A DNA stretch of 64,000 bases from Dokdonella_A ginsengisoli (GCF_042652785.1 NZ_JBHSHD010000015.1:1-64000), one strand, 5' to 3'; shown: positions 28,154-36,550, counted from the stretch's first letter. The notes: a model not told the origin generated them from the sequence alone. Translations and numbers: made by a program.

Positions 28154-28400
28154 ATGGCGACGATTCTCCAACTTCCATCGGGGTCGACGGCGAGTCCAGG
28201 TCAGGCGCAAGCAATCCTATGCGAGCGAGACCTTCCTGCGCCATGAAGACGCCCGGAGGTGGGCGACGGCAACCGAGCGGCAGATCGATCTTGGCGAGGC
28301 ACCCCTGAAGCAGGCCGACGTGGACCCGACCAATCTGGAAGACATGCGAGAAGCCGGCAAGGTCCTGCGCCGACCGCACGCTGCCGCACAAGGGAATTAA
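28154..28400 (+). pseudogene. Remnant of a tyrosine-type integrase (N-terminal part, frameshifted)
   Basis: ATG at 28154 reads MATILQLPSGST. After a frame change near 28190 the plus-one frame continues RRVQVRRKQSYASETFLRHE, DARRWATATERQIDLGE, up to a stop at 28398-28400. Together these match the N-terminal arm-binding region of phage/island integrases (MATI-LPSG-WRVQVRRKG-type start). The core-binding and catalytic domains are absent. Position directly upstream of dusA agrees with DusA-targeting island integrases. The rest of 28095-28435 has no other gene. Confidence 0.6.
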
Positions 28401-28435
28401 ATCCCGCTCCGGCAGAATCCATCATGGCAGCTGCT

Positions 28436-29749
28436 TCAGGCTGCTTGCAGCTGCTGCGCCATTTCACGAATGACCACGTGAAGCATGCCGCGCAGGCAGC
28501 GGAGTTCGCCGGTGAGCGTCGGCGCCAGATCAGGGCGTTGCCGCGCCAGTTCCTCGACGTCGGCCTCCACCTCCGCAAGCAGCCGGGTGGCCTCGTCGAC
28601 GATCCTGTCGCGTTGCACCTGGAGCAGGCGTCGCGCCTGTGAAGGACGTATGCCAAGCACCCCGCCCGCCTCCAGCAGCAAGGCATGACTGACGTCCGAG
28701 AAATGCGTGATGCCCAGGATCGGCCAGGCCATTTGCGTCTGGGCTGGCCAGCCATGCTTGTCGAATAGCGACGCTTCATAGCACGCCGTGCACAGCAGAT
28801 CGTAGTGTGGCGCCAGTTGCACTCCATTTGCGTCGACCAGAAAGCTCAGGTTCTTCAGGTGCGCGTCGTTGTTACCGGTCAGCACGTTGAAGACCAGCCA
28901 GTTGTAAAGCCGCACGCGAGCCTGGGCCTTGTTGCGGCAGGCCTCGGCGATCCTGGCCAAGCTCTCCATGCTGCCTTGCGTGTACTTGAAGCTGCGATCC
29001 ACGCCCAACAACTGGCAGGCGTCGATCGCGTGCCGTCGCCGACAACTGTGCCCATCCATCCATCGGTCGAAGCGCTCGATCAGGTACACCGGCTCCGGCA
29101 CGTAGCGACGCTCGACGGCAGGCACATCCAGCCCCATCCGACGAGCCAACGTCATCACGAACCACTCGTTGACCACGCTATGCGGATAATCCGGGTCCGG
29201 ATGATCCGGTTTCAGGATGTGCCTGGACGGCTCCGACCCCACCGGTTCGAACAACGCGCCATCCCTGATCACGACCGCCAGCTTGTGCTGTGCACCGGCG
29301 AGGGACATTCGCTTCACCGCTCCATGCACCAGCGGAACGATGGGCAACTTCCGGATTCGCGCTGACAGGTCTTCGTCGGAGAGGGGCACGAATCCTTCCC
29401 CTGTCCCCGGCGACGTCCCAGGCGGCAACAGGCTCACCGAGCCTGCCGACTCGGCGCCGTAGTACCCCAGCAACCCGAACGCATCGGCTACATCCATGCT
29501 GGCGTCCTTCGCCAACAACCGCCTTTGCCCCTCTTCCGGCAGCAGGTTATCGAAGTACCACTGCACCGGCCGCTGCGACCCGCCGTCCTGGATCGGATCC
29601 GCCTGCAGCGGCATCGACGGGCTCAAGGCATAGGCGGTCGGGGTCTCCAGCCACGTGGGCTGATACTGGAAGCGCCAGATGCCCGACGCCTCTTCCAGCG
29701 TGCCGATCGGGGTTTCGTCGGCCCAGGCGATCAGGGACCGCCCGGTCAT
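28436..29749 (-). CDS. hipA: HipA family kinase toxin
   Basis: A 437-residue protein, matching E. coli HipA (440). Features: N-terminal subdomain-1 (about 1-100, with WYFDNLLPEEGQRRLLAK), the serine-bearing loop MSLAGAQHKLAV that in E. coli is autophosphorylated, ATP-site HILKPDHP, catalytic motif NVLTGNNDAHLKN at about 290-300 and metal-binding HYDLLCT. HipA phosphorylates glutamyl-tRNA synthetase, stalling translation and causing persistence. The start overlaps the hipB stop as ATGA. All key residues are visible, so the toxin is probably active. It is likely cargo of the element whose integrase remnant lies just downstream. Confidence 0.92.
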   Translation of the reverse strand: MTGRSLIAWADETPIGTLEEASGIWRFQYQPTWLETPTAYALSPSMPLQADPIQDGGSQRPVQWYFDNLLPEEGQRRLLAKDASMDVADAFGLLGYYGAESAGSVSLLPPGTSPGTGEGFVPLSDEDLSARIRKLPIVPLVHGAVKRMSLAGAQHKLAVVIRDGALFEPVGSEPSRHILKPDHPDPDYPHSVVNEWFVMTLARRMGLDVPAVERRYVPEPVYLIERFDRWMDGHSCRRRHAIDACQLLGVDRSFKYTQGSMESLARIAEACRNKAQARVRLYNWLVFNVLTGNNDAHLKNLSFLVDANGVQLAPHYDLLCTACYEASLFDKHGWPAQTQMAWPILGITHFSDVSHALLLEAGGVLGIRPSQARRLLQVQRDRIVDEATRLLAEVEADVEELARQRPDLAPTLTGELRCLRGMLHVVIREMAQQLQAA

Positions 29750-30012
29750 CCGGCGCGCCCCTTCACCCGCGCCACCTGCACCTTGGTGGCGATTTCGTCC
29801 GGTACGTCGACGAGGACATGGATGCCCAGGTCCCTGAGCACGCCGAACAGCTTGCCCCACTGGACTGTGGCGCCCCCACGCTCGATCTTGCCCAGGAAGT
29901 TCTCGCTGACACCGATGCTGCCCGCCGCATCGTCCTGGCGGATACCTTGAGCCTTGCGAACCGCCCGCACCAGCGGCCCCAACTGCTCGGCGCTTTGGAT
30001 CGTTATCTTCAT
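29746..30012 (-). CDS. hipB: HipB-type antitoxin, HTH DNA-binding protein
   Basis: An 88-residue protein with an XRE-type helix-turn-helix (about residues 10-65: LGPLVRAVRKAQGIRQDDAA, IGVSENFLGKIERGGATVQW) and a short tail (DVPDEIATKVQVARVKGRAG). It neutralises HipA and represses the operon by binding palindromic operators. It precedes hipA with a four-base overlap. Three AATCCT-N10-AGGATT sites lie upstream; the first covers the Shine-Dalgarno-like GAGG, so HipB binding would block the promoter-proximal leader directly. Confidence 0.92.
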   Translation of the reverse strand: MKITIQSAEQLGPLVRAVRKAQGIRQDDAAGSIGVSENFLGKIERGGATVQWGKLFGVLRDLGIHVLVDVPDEIATKVQVARVKGRAG

Positions 30013-30017
30013 CGTGC

Positions 30018-30039
30018 AATCCTCGCGATCGAAAGGATT
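30018..30039. promoter_or_regulatory. HipB operator 1 (AATCCT-N10-AGGATT)
   Basis: Inverted hexamers 22 bp overall, 6 bp upstream of the hipB ATG, overlapping the ribosome site. Related to E. coli HipB sites (TATCC-N8-GGATA). With operator 2 it also forms a 25-bp inverted repeat (30017-30041 / 30066-30090) with one mismatch. Confidence 0.75.
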
Positions 30040-30056
30040 TTCAGGGCAAGGAACGC

Positions 30057-30062
30057 ATCATA
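30057..30062 (-). promoter_or_regulatory. Candidate -10 element of hipBA
   Basis: Minus-strand TATGAT lies midway between operators 1 and 2. No good -35 is found 17 bp upstream, so the promoter may be weak or use another factor. Confidence 0.3.
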
Positions 30063-30067
30063 CACAA

Positions 30068-30089
30068 AATCCTTTCGATCGTGAGGATT
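30068..30089. promoter_or_regulatory. HipB operator 2 (AATCCT-N10-AGGATT)
   Basis: Same hexamers and spacing as operator 1, exactly 50 bp further upstream. Confidence 0.75.
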
Positions 30090-30117
30090 GCTGCTCGGTG
30101 CCGCCTCCAGGAGGCGA

Positions 30118-30139
30118 AATCCTCATGGACGAGAGGATT
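30118..30139. promoter_or_regulatory. HipB operator 3 (AATCCT-N10-AGGATT)
   Basis: Third copy, again exactly 50 bp from operator 2; the ten spacer bases differ from the other two, so only the hexamers and the spacing are conserved. Confidence 0.7.
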
Positions 30140-30781
30140 TATGGCCACACGAATCGCGAAGGCTCCAGGAAGAGCTTGTCGACCCCTCAAGCGCGATGGT
30201 CGAAGCGAGCGGCCCTGGCCGCCGCCAATGCGCCGGACAAGGGCCTCAGCCGCGCGTGCTCGTCCCCGCAGGAGCAACCGCCCTTCATGCTGCCATGGAC
30301 CTCATTTTGATGACGACGCGATCCCCATGCGGTAGCGCGGCAAGCCCTTCGCATCAGACGGGTGAAGAACCTGCAGCCCGATCTCATCGCCACAGGCCCG
30401 TACTCCCACTTGACCCCCAGCCGCGTCGAAAAAAGACAGCCCATCTGGCCACCAGACGACTGCGAAAGGGGTACCCCTTGTAACGCGTGGGTATCGCCGT
30501 GATCGCCATGTTGCCGCCTGGAAATGGCGATGGAACCCTGCTGGGTCGATGGATGCGCCAGCGCATGGTCCGCATCATTGCGCGGTGGGGCCTGAACTCG
30601 CATACGGCGGGAACGGCCGTGCACGACCGTTCCGACCAAGGCAGACGTCACCGAATCCGTCCAAGGCGCAGGTCAGATCTCCCTATCGGAGACATCCGCT
30701 GCCAAGCACGCCTTTTGGAAGGATCTTCGGGACAAGTTGAAATCTCGACGGCCTCCCGTGCCGGCTACGTCACTGGATTGG

Positions 30782-30827
30782 AATCGCGCCGGAATCGCGC
30801 CAACAGTGGCGCGATTCCGGCGCGATT
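30782..30827. repeat. 21-bp perfect hairpin with internal direct repeat
   Basis: Two 21-nt arms (30782-30802 and 30807-30827) pair perfectly around the loop ACAG; each arm contains AATCGCGCC twice or its complement. It lies 82 bp downstream of the AraC gene stop but has no T-run, so it resembles a REP-type element more than a terminator. Confidence 0.7.
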
Positions 30828-30908
30828 GCGCCCGTCGCCGTTCACGGATGGGAGTGCTTCGCGACGAGGCCGGATCCCCGCATCCGCTCCGGCACGCGGC
30901 CAGCAGCC

Positions 30909-31880
30909 TCAGTGCGAGGACACGTACGCCGCGTCCGCGAACGCCGGCGGAAGGGCGAAGCTCTCGCGCATGCGCCGCGCCTCGGCGGCGGGCGTGAGGC
31001 CGAACAGCCGCTTGAACTCGCGGCTGAACTGCGAGGCGCTGGTGTAGCCGACGGCGTGGCTGGCCGACTCGGCGGTCAGGTCCTGGCGCACCATCAGCAA
31101 TCGCGCCTGGTGCAGGCGCGTCGACTTCACGTACTGCATCGGCGACACGCCGGTGACCGCCTTGAAGTGGCTGTGGAAGCTCGGCACGCTCATGCCCGCT
31201 TCGCCGGCCAGCTGGGCTACGTCGAGCGGCTGCGCGTAGCCGGCGTGCACGCGGCGTAGCGAGCGGCCGATGCGGCCGAACGGCCCGCGCATCGCCAGCG
31301 CCTCGCGCATCGCGTTGCCCTGCGCGCCGGTGAGCACGCGGAAGTACAGCTCGCGCAGCAGGCCCGGCCCCAGCACGGCAGCTTCCAGCGGCTGGTGCAG
31401 GGCCTGCAGAAAACGCAGCACCGAGGCGCGCATCGCCTCGTCCATCGGCGTGGACATCAGGCTGCGTGGCGCGGGCGCGCGCGGCGCCGTGCCTTCGCGG
31501 TCGATCTGCGCGGCCAGCTCGGCGGCCATCGCGAAATCCAGGTGCAGGTACAGCGCGAGCAGCGGGCGCTGCGGCGTCGCGTCGGTCTCCATGCTGAAGG
31601 GAACGGGCACGGAGACGGCGAGGTAGTGATCCTCGTCGTACAGGTAAAGCTGGCCGCCGAAATAGCCGCGCTTGCGGCCCTGGCAGACGATGACGAGGCC
31701 GGGGTCGTACAGCACCGGCGTGCGCGACAGCGCGCGGTCGGAACGCAGGATGCGCACGCTCGGCAGCGCCGTCAGGTTGTAGCCCTCCTGCGGCGCCAGG
31801 GCGCGCAGCAGTGCGATCCGCTGCGCCCGCGCGTCGGGAGGCGGCTCGGGGCGTCGGACGGAAGCGGTCTTCGGCTTCAT
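30909..31880 (-). CDS. AraC family transcriptional regulator
   Basis: A 323-residue protein: N-terminal AraC-type regulatory domain (TPVLYDPGLVIVCQGRKRGY, LYDEDHYLAVSVPVPFSMET) and C-terminal double helix-turn-helix (about 215-315; LAGEAGMSVPSFHSHFKAVT and SHAVGYTSASQFSREFKRLFG). The ATG at 31880 is used; a TTG 12 bases upstream is possible, and no clear ribosome site is seen for either. The divergent SDR gene 92 bp away is its probable target. Relatives in this arrangement often regulate an adjacent oxidoreductase. Confidence 0.88.
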   Translation of the reverse strand: MKPKTASVRRPEPPPDARAQRIALLRALAPQEGYNLTALPSVRILRSDRALSRTPVLYDPGLVIVCQGRKRGYFGGQLYLYDEDHYLAVSVPVPFSMETDATPQRPLLALYLHLDFAMAAELAAQIDREGTAPRAPAPRSLMSTPMDEAMRASVLRFLQALHQPLEAAVLGPGLLRELYFRVLTGAQGNAMREALAMRGPFGRIGRSLRRVHAGYAQPLDVAQLAGEAGMSVPSFHSHFKAVTGVSPMQYVKSTRLHQARLLMVRQDLTAESASHAVGYTSASQFSREFKRLFGLTPAAEARRMRESFALPPAFADAAYVSSH

Positions 31881-31972
31881 AGTTTTGGGCAAGAAAAGCA
31901 GCGGATTCCGGCTCGATGGCGCCTTTGCGCAAGACTAGCATGCAGCCTTCGCAACCACCCGGGAAAAGCCCC

Positions 31973-32806
31973 ATGACCTCCAGCAAGATCCTGCTCGTCA
32001 CCGGCGTCAGCAGCGGCTTCGGCCGCGCGCTCGCGCACGAAGCGCTGGCCGCCGGCCACACCGTCGTCGGCACGGTGAGAAGCGAACCAGCGAAACGGGA
32101 ATTCCAATCCCTGTCCGCCACCGCGGCGTTCGCGCACGTGCTCGACGTGACCGATTTCGAGCGCATCGACGGCGTGGTGTCGGAGATCGAGAACCGCGTC
32201 GGCCCCATCGACGTGCTGGTCAACAACGCCGGCTACGGCCACGAAGGCCTGCTGGAGGAATCGCCGCTGGCGGAGCTGCGCCGGCAGTTCGACGTGAACG
32301 TGTTCGGCGCGGTGGCGATGATGAAAGCCGTGCTGCCCTTCATGCGCGCGCGCCGGCGCGGCCACATCCTCAACGTGACCTCGATGGGCGGGCACATCAC
32401 GATGCCGGGCATCGCCTACTACTGCGGCAGCAAGTTCGCGCTCGAAGGGATCTCCGAAAGCCTCGGCAAGGAGGTGGAGCCCTTCGGCATCGCGGTAACG
32501 GCGGTGGCGCCGGGCTCGTTCCGCACCGACTGGGCCGGGCGCTCGATGACGCGCACGCCGCGCTCGATCCCCGACTACGACGCCATCTTCGATCCCATCC
32601 GCCAGGCGCGCGAGGAAAAAAGCGGCAGGCAGCCCGGCGATCCGGCCAAGGCGGCGCGGGCGATGCTGGCGGCGATCGCGGCGGAGCGTCCGCCGGCCCA
32701 CCTGCTGCTGGGCAGCGACGCGCTCGCGCTGGTGCGCGGCAAGCTGGCCGCCCTGGCGGACGAGTTCCGCGCCTGGGAAGCGCTCACCGTGTCGACGGAC
32801 GGGTGA
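31973..32806 (+). CDS. SDR family oxidoreductase
   Basis: A 277-residue classical short-chain dehydrogenase: NAD(P) motif TGVSSGFG (9-16), NNAG, and the active site Ser with YYCGSK (Tyr/Lys), length typical of the family. VAPGSFRTDWAGRSM after the active site is typical of the oxidoreductases often annotated DUF-type SDR near AraC genes. Substrate is unknown. The ATG at 31973 fits the fold; earlier starts add an unlikely leader. It is divergent from the AraC gene and followed by a VOC gene after 148 bp. Confidence 0.9.
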   Translation: MTSSKILLVTGVSSGFGRALAHEALAAGHTVVGTVRSEPAKREFQSLSATAAFAHVLDVTDFERIDGVVSEIENRVGPIDVLVNNAGYGHEGLLEESPLAELRRQFDVNVFGAVAMMKAVLPFMRARRRGHILNVTSMGGHITMPGIAYYCGSKFALEGISESLGKEVEPFGIAVTAVAPGSFRTDWAGRSMTRTPRSIPDYDAIFDPIRQAREEKSGRQPGDPAKAARAMLAAIAAERPPAHLLLGSDALALVRGKLAALADEFRAWEALTVSTDG

Positions 32807-32954
32807 GGAACGCACCGGCTCGCTTGGCGCAACGGTCCAGCGAAGCGGAAGATCCGGCCGTGTCGATTCCGGCGGCGATCGCTCGTCGTGGGAAGGAAGC
32901 CGCGCACAATCGCGCGGAGCCTTCGCACCTCCGCCCCTCCACAGGAAAGCCCCC

Positions 32955-33368
32955 ATGACCAAGATGATCTTCATCAGCCTGCCGATCGCCGACCTGAAGG
33001 CCTCGATCGCGTTCTACCAGGCGCTGGGATTCGAGCAGAACCCGCAATTCAGCGACGACGGCGGCGCCTGCATGGTGTGGAGCGAGGCCATCTACGTGAT
33101 GCTGCTGACCCACGCCAAATGGCGCACTTTCACCCAGCGCCCGCTGCCGCCGGCCGAATCGGCCGGACACATGCTGTCGCTGTCGATGGACACCCGCGAC
33201 GCGGTCGACGCGATGAACCGCGCCGCCGCCGCGCACGGCGGGCAGGCCGACGTGAACCCGCCCGAGGACCACGGCTTCATGTACTCGCGCGACCTGGCCG
33301 ACCCCGACGGCCACGTGTGGGCGATGGTGTGGATGGACTCGGCCCCCACGGACGCCGCGCCGCAGTGA
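32955..33368 (+). CDS. VOC family (glyoxalase/bleomycin-resistance-like) protein
   Basis: A 137-residue vicinal-oxygen-chelate protein with paired beta-alpha-beta-beta-beta modules: MIFISLPIADLKASIAFYQA at the start and DLADPDGHVWAMVWMD at the end. This C-terminal form belongs to the PhnB/glyoxalase-like group whose enzyme activity is mostly uncharacterised. AGGAAAG precedes the ATG. It probably belongs with the AraC/SDR pair upstream, although spacing (148 bp) leaves room for its own promoter. Confidence 0.88.
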   Translation: MTKMIFISLPIADLKASIAFYQALGFEQNPQFSDDGGACMVWSEAIYVMLLTHAKWRTFTQRPLPPAESAGHMLSLSMDTRDAVDAMNRAAAAHGGQADVNPPEDHGFMYSRDLADPDGHVWAMVWMDSAPTDAAPQ

Positions 33369-33457
33369 CCGGCGCCGGTTCCGCGGCCGGAACCGGCCCG
33401 TGCCCCACGCGAAAGCCCCGACGACCCGCACGCCGCCCCGCGCGCGCGTGAGGAAAA

Positions 33458-33484
33458 CGCCGGGCGGCGCAACGCCGCCCGGCG
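33458..33484 (-). terminator. Terminator of the small gene at 33492
   Basis: A 12-bp perfect stem, CGCCGGGCGGCG (33458-33469) / CGCCGCCCGGCG (33473-33484), starts 7 nt after the minus-strand stop and is followed on that strand by GTTTTCC. Confidence 0.65.
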
Positions 33485-33491
33485 CGACGCC

Positions 33492-33728
33492 TCAGCGCGG
33501 CAAGCCGCTCTGGCGTTCGAGGCGCTGCAAGCGCCGCTGCAGGATGCCTTCGCACATCGCGGCGATCCTGCGCGCCTGCGTGCCGTAGAACTCGACCGAG
33601 CCGTAGCCGGTGTAGATGCGCACGCGGCGCTTCATGGCGGGGATGTGGCACGAGAGGGCGTAGTTGAGTTCGGCGATTTGTAGAGCGAGGGCGTCGGGGG
33701 CGTTGTGATCGCGAGGTGCATTGCGCAT
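33492..33728 (-). CDS. Small conserved-looking protein of unknown function
   Basis: A 78-residue product, MRNAPRDHNAPDALALQIAE at the start, with YTGYGSVEFYGTQARRIAAM in the middle and an Arg-rich helix at the end (CEGILQRRLQRLERQSG). I do not recognise the family. Support for it being real comes from a terminator placed right after its stop, normal codon use and the absence of a better frame. It may be cytosolic; no membrane segment or signal is seen. Confidence 0.55.
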   Translation of the reverse strand: MRNAPRDHNAPDALALQIAELNYALSCHIPAMKRRVRIYTGYGSVEFYGTQARRIAAMCEGILQRRLQRLERQSGLPR

Positions 33729-34125
33729 GGCTGTTCTCCGGTTCGCCCGCGATCCGGGAGGGGTCGCTGTGGGCGATACCCTTCAAGCCCCGCGCGCAGG
33801 CGGGTCAAGGCCGCGCGGAGCGCGCCCGAAGGGCTTGGCCTTGACGCGGCGAGCACGGGGCTACACTGGGACGACCATAGCGAGCCCTTTATTGCCTGGA
33901 GTCGGGGGGGGGACTATGCGCTTGAGATATCTGGGTAGACTTGGCGGACTGAGGGTCCGCTATTGGCCAGAAGCGGACGTTGGCCCGCACAAGATCAAAC
34001 CGAAAAGCCGCCATTCGTCGATGCGTTTGGTACGTGCTGAGATGCTTGACGGAGGCACTTGTCCGCTGACCATACGCGCAACGCCCCAGTGCGGTCGATC
34101 TGTATTTGACTATTCGGAATTCATC
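33729..34125. other. Gap at the left edge of the more A/T-rich patch
   Basis: About 400 bp without a clear gene. It holds a run of nine G (around 33904-33912) and a hairpin GTCCGCT / AGCGGAC (33955-33961 / 33972-33978) in a TCCGCT-TTGGCC-AGCGGA context that recurs in many genomes as short repeats. Base composition falls from here to about 36.5 kb. Confidence 0.5.
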
Positions 34126-34905
34126 GTGATCCAAGGTTGCTGTTCGCTATGTCTTGTCGATTCGCAGTTATGCGAGTCGCACATCATTCCGAACGCACTA
34201 TTCCGTCGAATCAAGAAACGTCAAAAGACCGGAAATCTTATCACGTTTAATGATCACCCCAGCTCCAAAATTGTTCGGTCACAGGAGTCCTGGTGGGAAT
34301 ACCTTCTTTGCCAGAAGTGCGAGGGCAAGATTCGGGACTACGAAACTTATGGCCTCAAGCTCATCCGAGGCGGCGCTAGCATTCAATTTTCCAAGCACGA
34401 CGAAGGCATCACTTTTCGGAACCATTCGTACAAGCTGTTCAAGCTATTTCTCACCTCAATTGTCTGGAGAGCCGCAGTCTCTAAGCAGGAGACATTCCAC
34501 AACGTGCATGCGCCTGTAGAGGCGATTGAAGCCGCGCGTCAATCCCTACTCAATGGCGAGGCGCAGTCCCCCGCAAAGTTCGGAGTTCGCCTCGCTCGTT
34601 TGGTTGACAATTCAGGAGCGGAAGGTGCTTTTTCGCCGGAAACGTTAAAAAATTTGATCGTCTCGCCTATCGCCAGAGAGCCATCCAGCATTGGCTATTC
34701 CGTTCTCTTCTTGCTGGAAGGGTTTCTCCTTGAATATTTCATCCCGTTCATGCCGAACAGGCTGCGAGACGAGCATGGAACACATCGAGACTCGCCCACA
34801 CTGTTCGTTCCATACAAGTGCATATTTACAGTTTCCGAGCTCGCCAATCTCTTGGTTACGGCTTACGGCAAGCGGCAGCGGGGGCTCATCGCATTTGATG
34901 ACTAA
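34126..34905 (+). CDS. HNH-like zinc-finger protein of unknown function
   Basis: About 259 residues from a GTG at 34126 (an ATG at 34021 in the same frame is possible). It begins CCSLCLVDSQLCESHIIPNA and continues with LLCQKCEGKIRDYETYG: two CxxC pairs around an SHIIP histidine, the layout of HNH/treble-clef proteins, though the second half of a full HNH motif is not obvious. The rest (about 80-259) is helical with a hydrophobic stretch near 185-205 (GYSVLFLLEGFLLEYFIPFM). The gene is visibly more A/T-rich than its neighbours, indicating transfer. It is followed by a HEPN-motif gene on the same strand; a joint defence role is possible but unproven. Confidence 0.6.
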   Translation: MIQGCCSLCLVDSQLCESHIIPNALFRRIKKRQKTGNLITFNDHPSSKIVRSQESWWEYLLCQKCEGKIRDYETYGLKLIRGGASIQFSKHDEGITFRNHSYKLFKLFLTSIVWRAAVSKQETFHNVHAPVEAIEAARQSLLNGEAQSPAKFGVRLARLVDNSGAEGAFSPETLKNLIVSPIAREPSSIGYSVLFLLEGFLLEYFIPFMPNRLRDEHGTHRDSPTLFVPYKCIFTVSELANLLVTAYGKRQRGLIAFDD

Positions 34906-35173
34906 CCATTCCGTCAAGTGGAACGCTGCGAATCGGCGTTGATATTGCTCCAAGAACTCTCAATCGTAATGCGGATCTTCTTGATGCTAGCGTCGATTGA
35001 ATCTGCCATCTAGCATTCACCTACTAACAGGCGGCCCTACAACACGGTTCAAGCGTGTCTCGGCCTACCGCCTTCGGCAACCGAGAGGCAGTCCTTTGTA
35101 TGGCTTTCCCTTCAAGCACATCGCGATCAAGGTTCGAACGGTGTTCGCGCTCGTTGTTCGTCGTATACAGCGA

Positions 35174-36550
35174 ATGATTTGGGGCATCAATCACACGATC
35201 CATCGCGAATGGTTGGACCGTTTCGTATTTCACGAAAGCGGACAAGGCGTCGTCGAGTTTGAGCACATGCAAATCGGCGTCGACTGGCAGCTTGTTCAGA
35301 CGCGATCCGGCAATCTTTTCGTTCTGGTGCGCGGAAATGGCACAACTGAGCTTGGTCAGCCAGACCTCCAGATCATGCCGTTTGTCGGTGAAAGCCCGAA
35401 GAAACTGTTGGCCCACGACGATCGCTGGTCGACGCGGGTGACCCTTCGCGATTGGGTACGAAGCGCGCACCCGAAAGCGACCGACGAAGGATGGCTGACG
35501 ATCTCTGCAGACAATGCCGAGCGTGCGCGAAAAGATGCCGTCGCGACCACACACCGCTTTGCACTGACGAACCTCGTACTGAGTGAGGTATTCGATGTCG
35601 ATCAACAGTGCGCAGGAACTAGGTTGTCTTGGCGCTCGGTTGACGACTACGAGAATGCTGCTGCCGAGTTGCGCACTCTGCATCGCCACGCGATAACTGC
35701 GACACTCACCATCGCCAAGGCCGATCAAGCACAGGCGTCGGCAATCGCAGACATAGCGTGCGAACTCGCAAGCTATTCACGCGGATGCCGGGTGTCTTGG
35801 GCCTATGTCGAGGGGCTCGATGCTGAAGGCAGTGTCGTTTCGCTGTTCATCGGAAATCCAATCAGTGGACCGTACGTTCCCTTGGTCCTCATCGGTGCTG
35901 AGGCGATGTGGCCGTTTATTGAGCAGACGTGGCAACCTTATGCACGTTTTCGCTCGGAGAACCGTGCCTCGGCCCGTCGCCTGCTCGGACTTCTTACAAA
36001 CGCGACAACTGACGACGACTTCACAGAGCTAAGGGGCGCGAAACTGGGCATGACTATCGATGCCGTCGTCACGATCGTCACTGGGAATAAGATCGACGCG
36101 TTGCCGTTTCAGTCCAATGCTGCCCGTAGAGAGTTCGTCGAGCGATTCCGCGTCTTTGTCGCGACCGAACTTCCTCCCCTCCTCAAGGAAGACTTGACCA
36201 ATGACGCGAAGGATGCCCTGGCTCGCGCGATCGGCGCGAAGGCGGGAGATATATTGCGACCTACGTTTCGCAATGCCATTAAGCAGGTGTGCCAAGCCAT
36301 CAGCATCAACGTCAGTGACACCGAAATCAAGCAGTTCGCCCATTCGCGCAATCAGTTGATTCATGAAGCGCGATTCGTCTGCCAAATGGATGCGCCACCA
36401 GAGGATTGGCCGTTCAAAACAGCCGCTGAAGAATACTTTTGGATGCTCCGTTTTTTGGATCGGATTGTACTGCGCTTCATCGGCTACCGCGGTGCGTTTT
36501 TTGATCGATTTCTGCGAGATCACTCGGAAGTACCAGTGGAGCCCGAGTGA
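35174..36550 (+). CDS. HEPN-motif (ApeA-like) protein, candidate defence factor
   Basis: 458 residues from ATG 35174; the frame is open further upstream to a TTG at 34997, so the start is uncertain. The N-terminal half is beta-rich (FEHMQIGVDWQLVQTRSGNL, LFVLVRGNGTTELGQPDLQI) and resembles the N-terminal domain of ApeA-type proteins. The C-terminal helices contain AHSRNQLIHEARF, an R-N-x3-H motif of HEPN ribonucleases, followed by AAEEYFWMLRFLDRIVLRFI. ApeA proteins are abortive-infection RNases. Similarity was judged by eye only. The gene shares low GC and orientation with the HNH-like gene 268 bp upstream. Confidence 0.55.
   Translation: MIWGINHTIHREWLDRFVFHESGQGVVEFEHMQIGVDWQLVQTRSGNLFVLVRGNGTTELGQPDLQIMPFVGESPKKLLAHDDRWSTRVTLRDWVRSAHPKATDEGWLTISADNAERARKDAVATTHRFALTNLVLSEVFDVDQQCAGTRLSWRSVDDYENAAAELRTLHRHAITATLTIAKADQAQASAIADIACELASYSRGCRVSWAYVEGLDAEGSVVSLFIGNPISGPYVPLVLIGAEAMWPFIEQTWQPYARFRSENRASARRLLGLLTNATTDDDFTELRGAKLGMTIDAVVTIVTGNKIDALPFQSNAARREFVERFRVFVATELPPLLKEDLTNDAKDALARAIGAKAGDILRPTFRNAIKQVCQAISINVSDTEIKQFAHSRNQLIHEARFVCQMDAPPEDWPFKTAAEEYFWMLRFLDRIVLRFIGYRGAFFDRFLRDHSEVPVEPE

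Larger units (their letters stand above)
30013..30908. other. 896-bp region upstream of hipB, mostly non-coding
   Basis: The part next to hipB (30018-30139) carries three operators and a candidate promoter. The part 30140-30770 has no open frame with a recognisable protein; frames are short and shadow-like, and it may be decayed element sequence. A strong 21-bp hairpin lies at 30782-30827, before the AraC gene end at 30909. Confidence 0.5.

Noticed and set aside
30187..30651. Minus-strand open frame of 154 codons upstream of hipB
   Set aside because: No family features, irregular composition and no ribosome site; more likely decayed element DNA.
33721..34125. Long N-terminal extension of the HNH-like gene frame
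   Set aside because: Composition and codon use before about 34021 look non-coding, and the zinc-finger motif begins right after the GTG at 34126.
35010..35100. Sequence resembling an integron attC site (TACAACACGGTTCAAGCG)
   Set aside because: Only one half resembles attC; the matching R'/L' half, a cassette border and an integrase are all absent.
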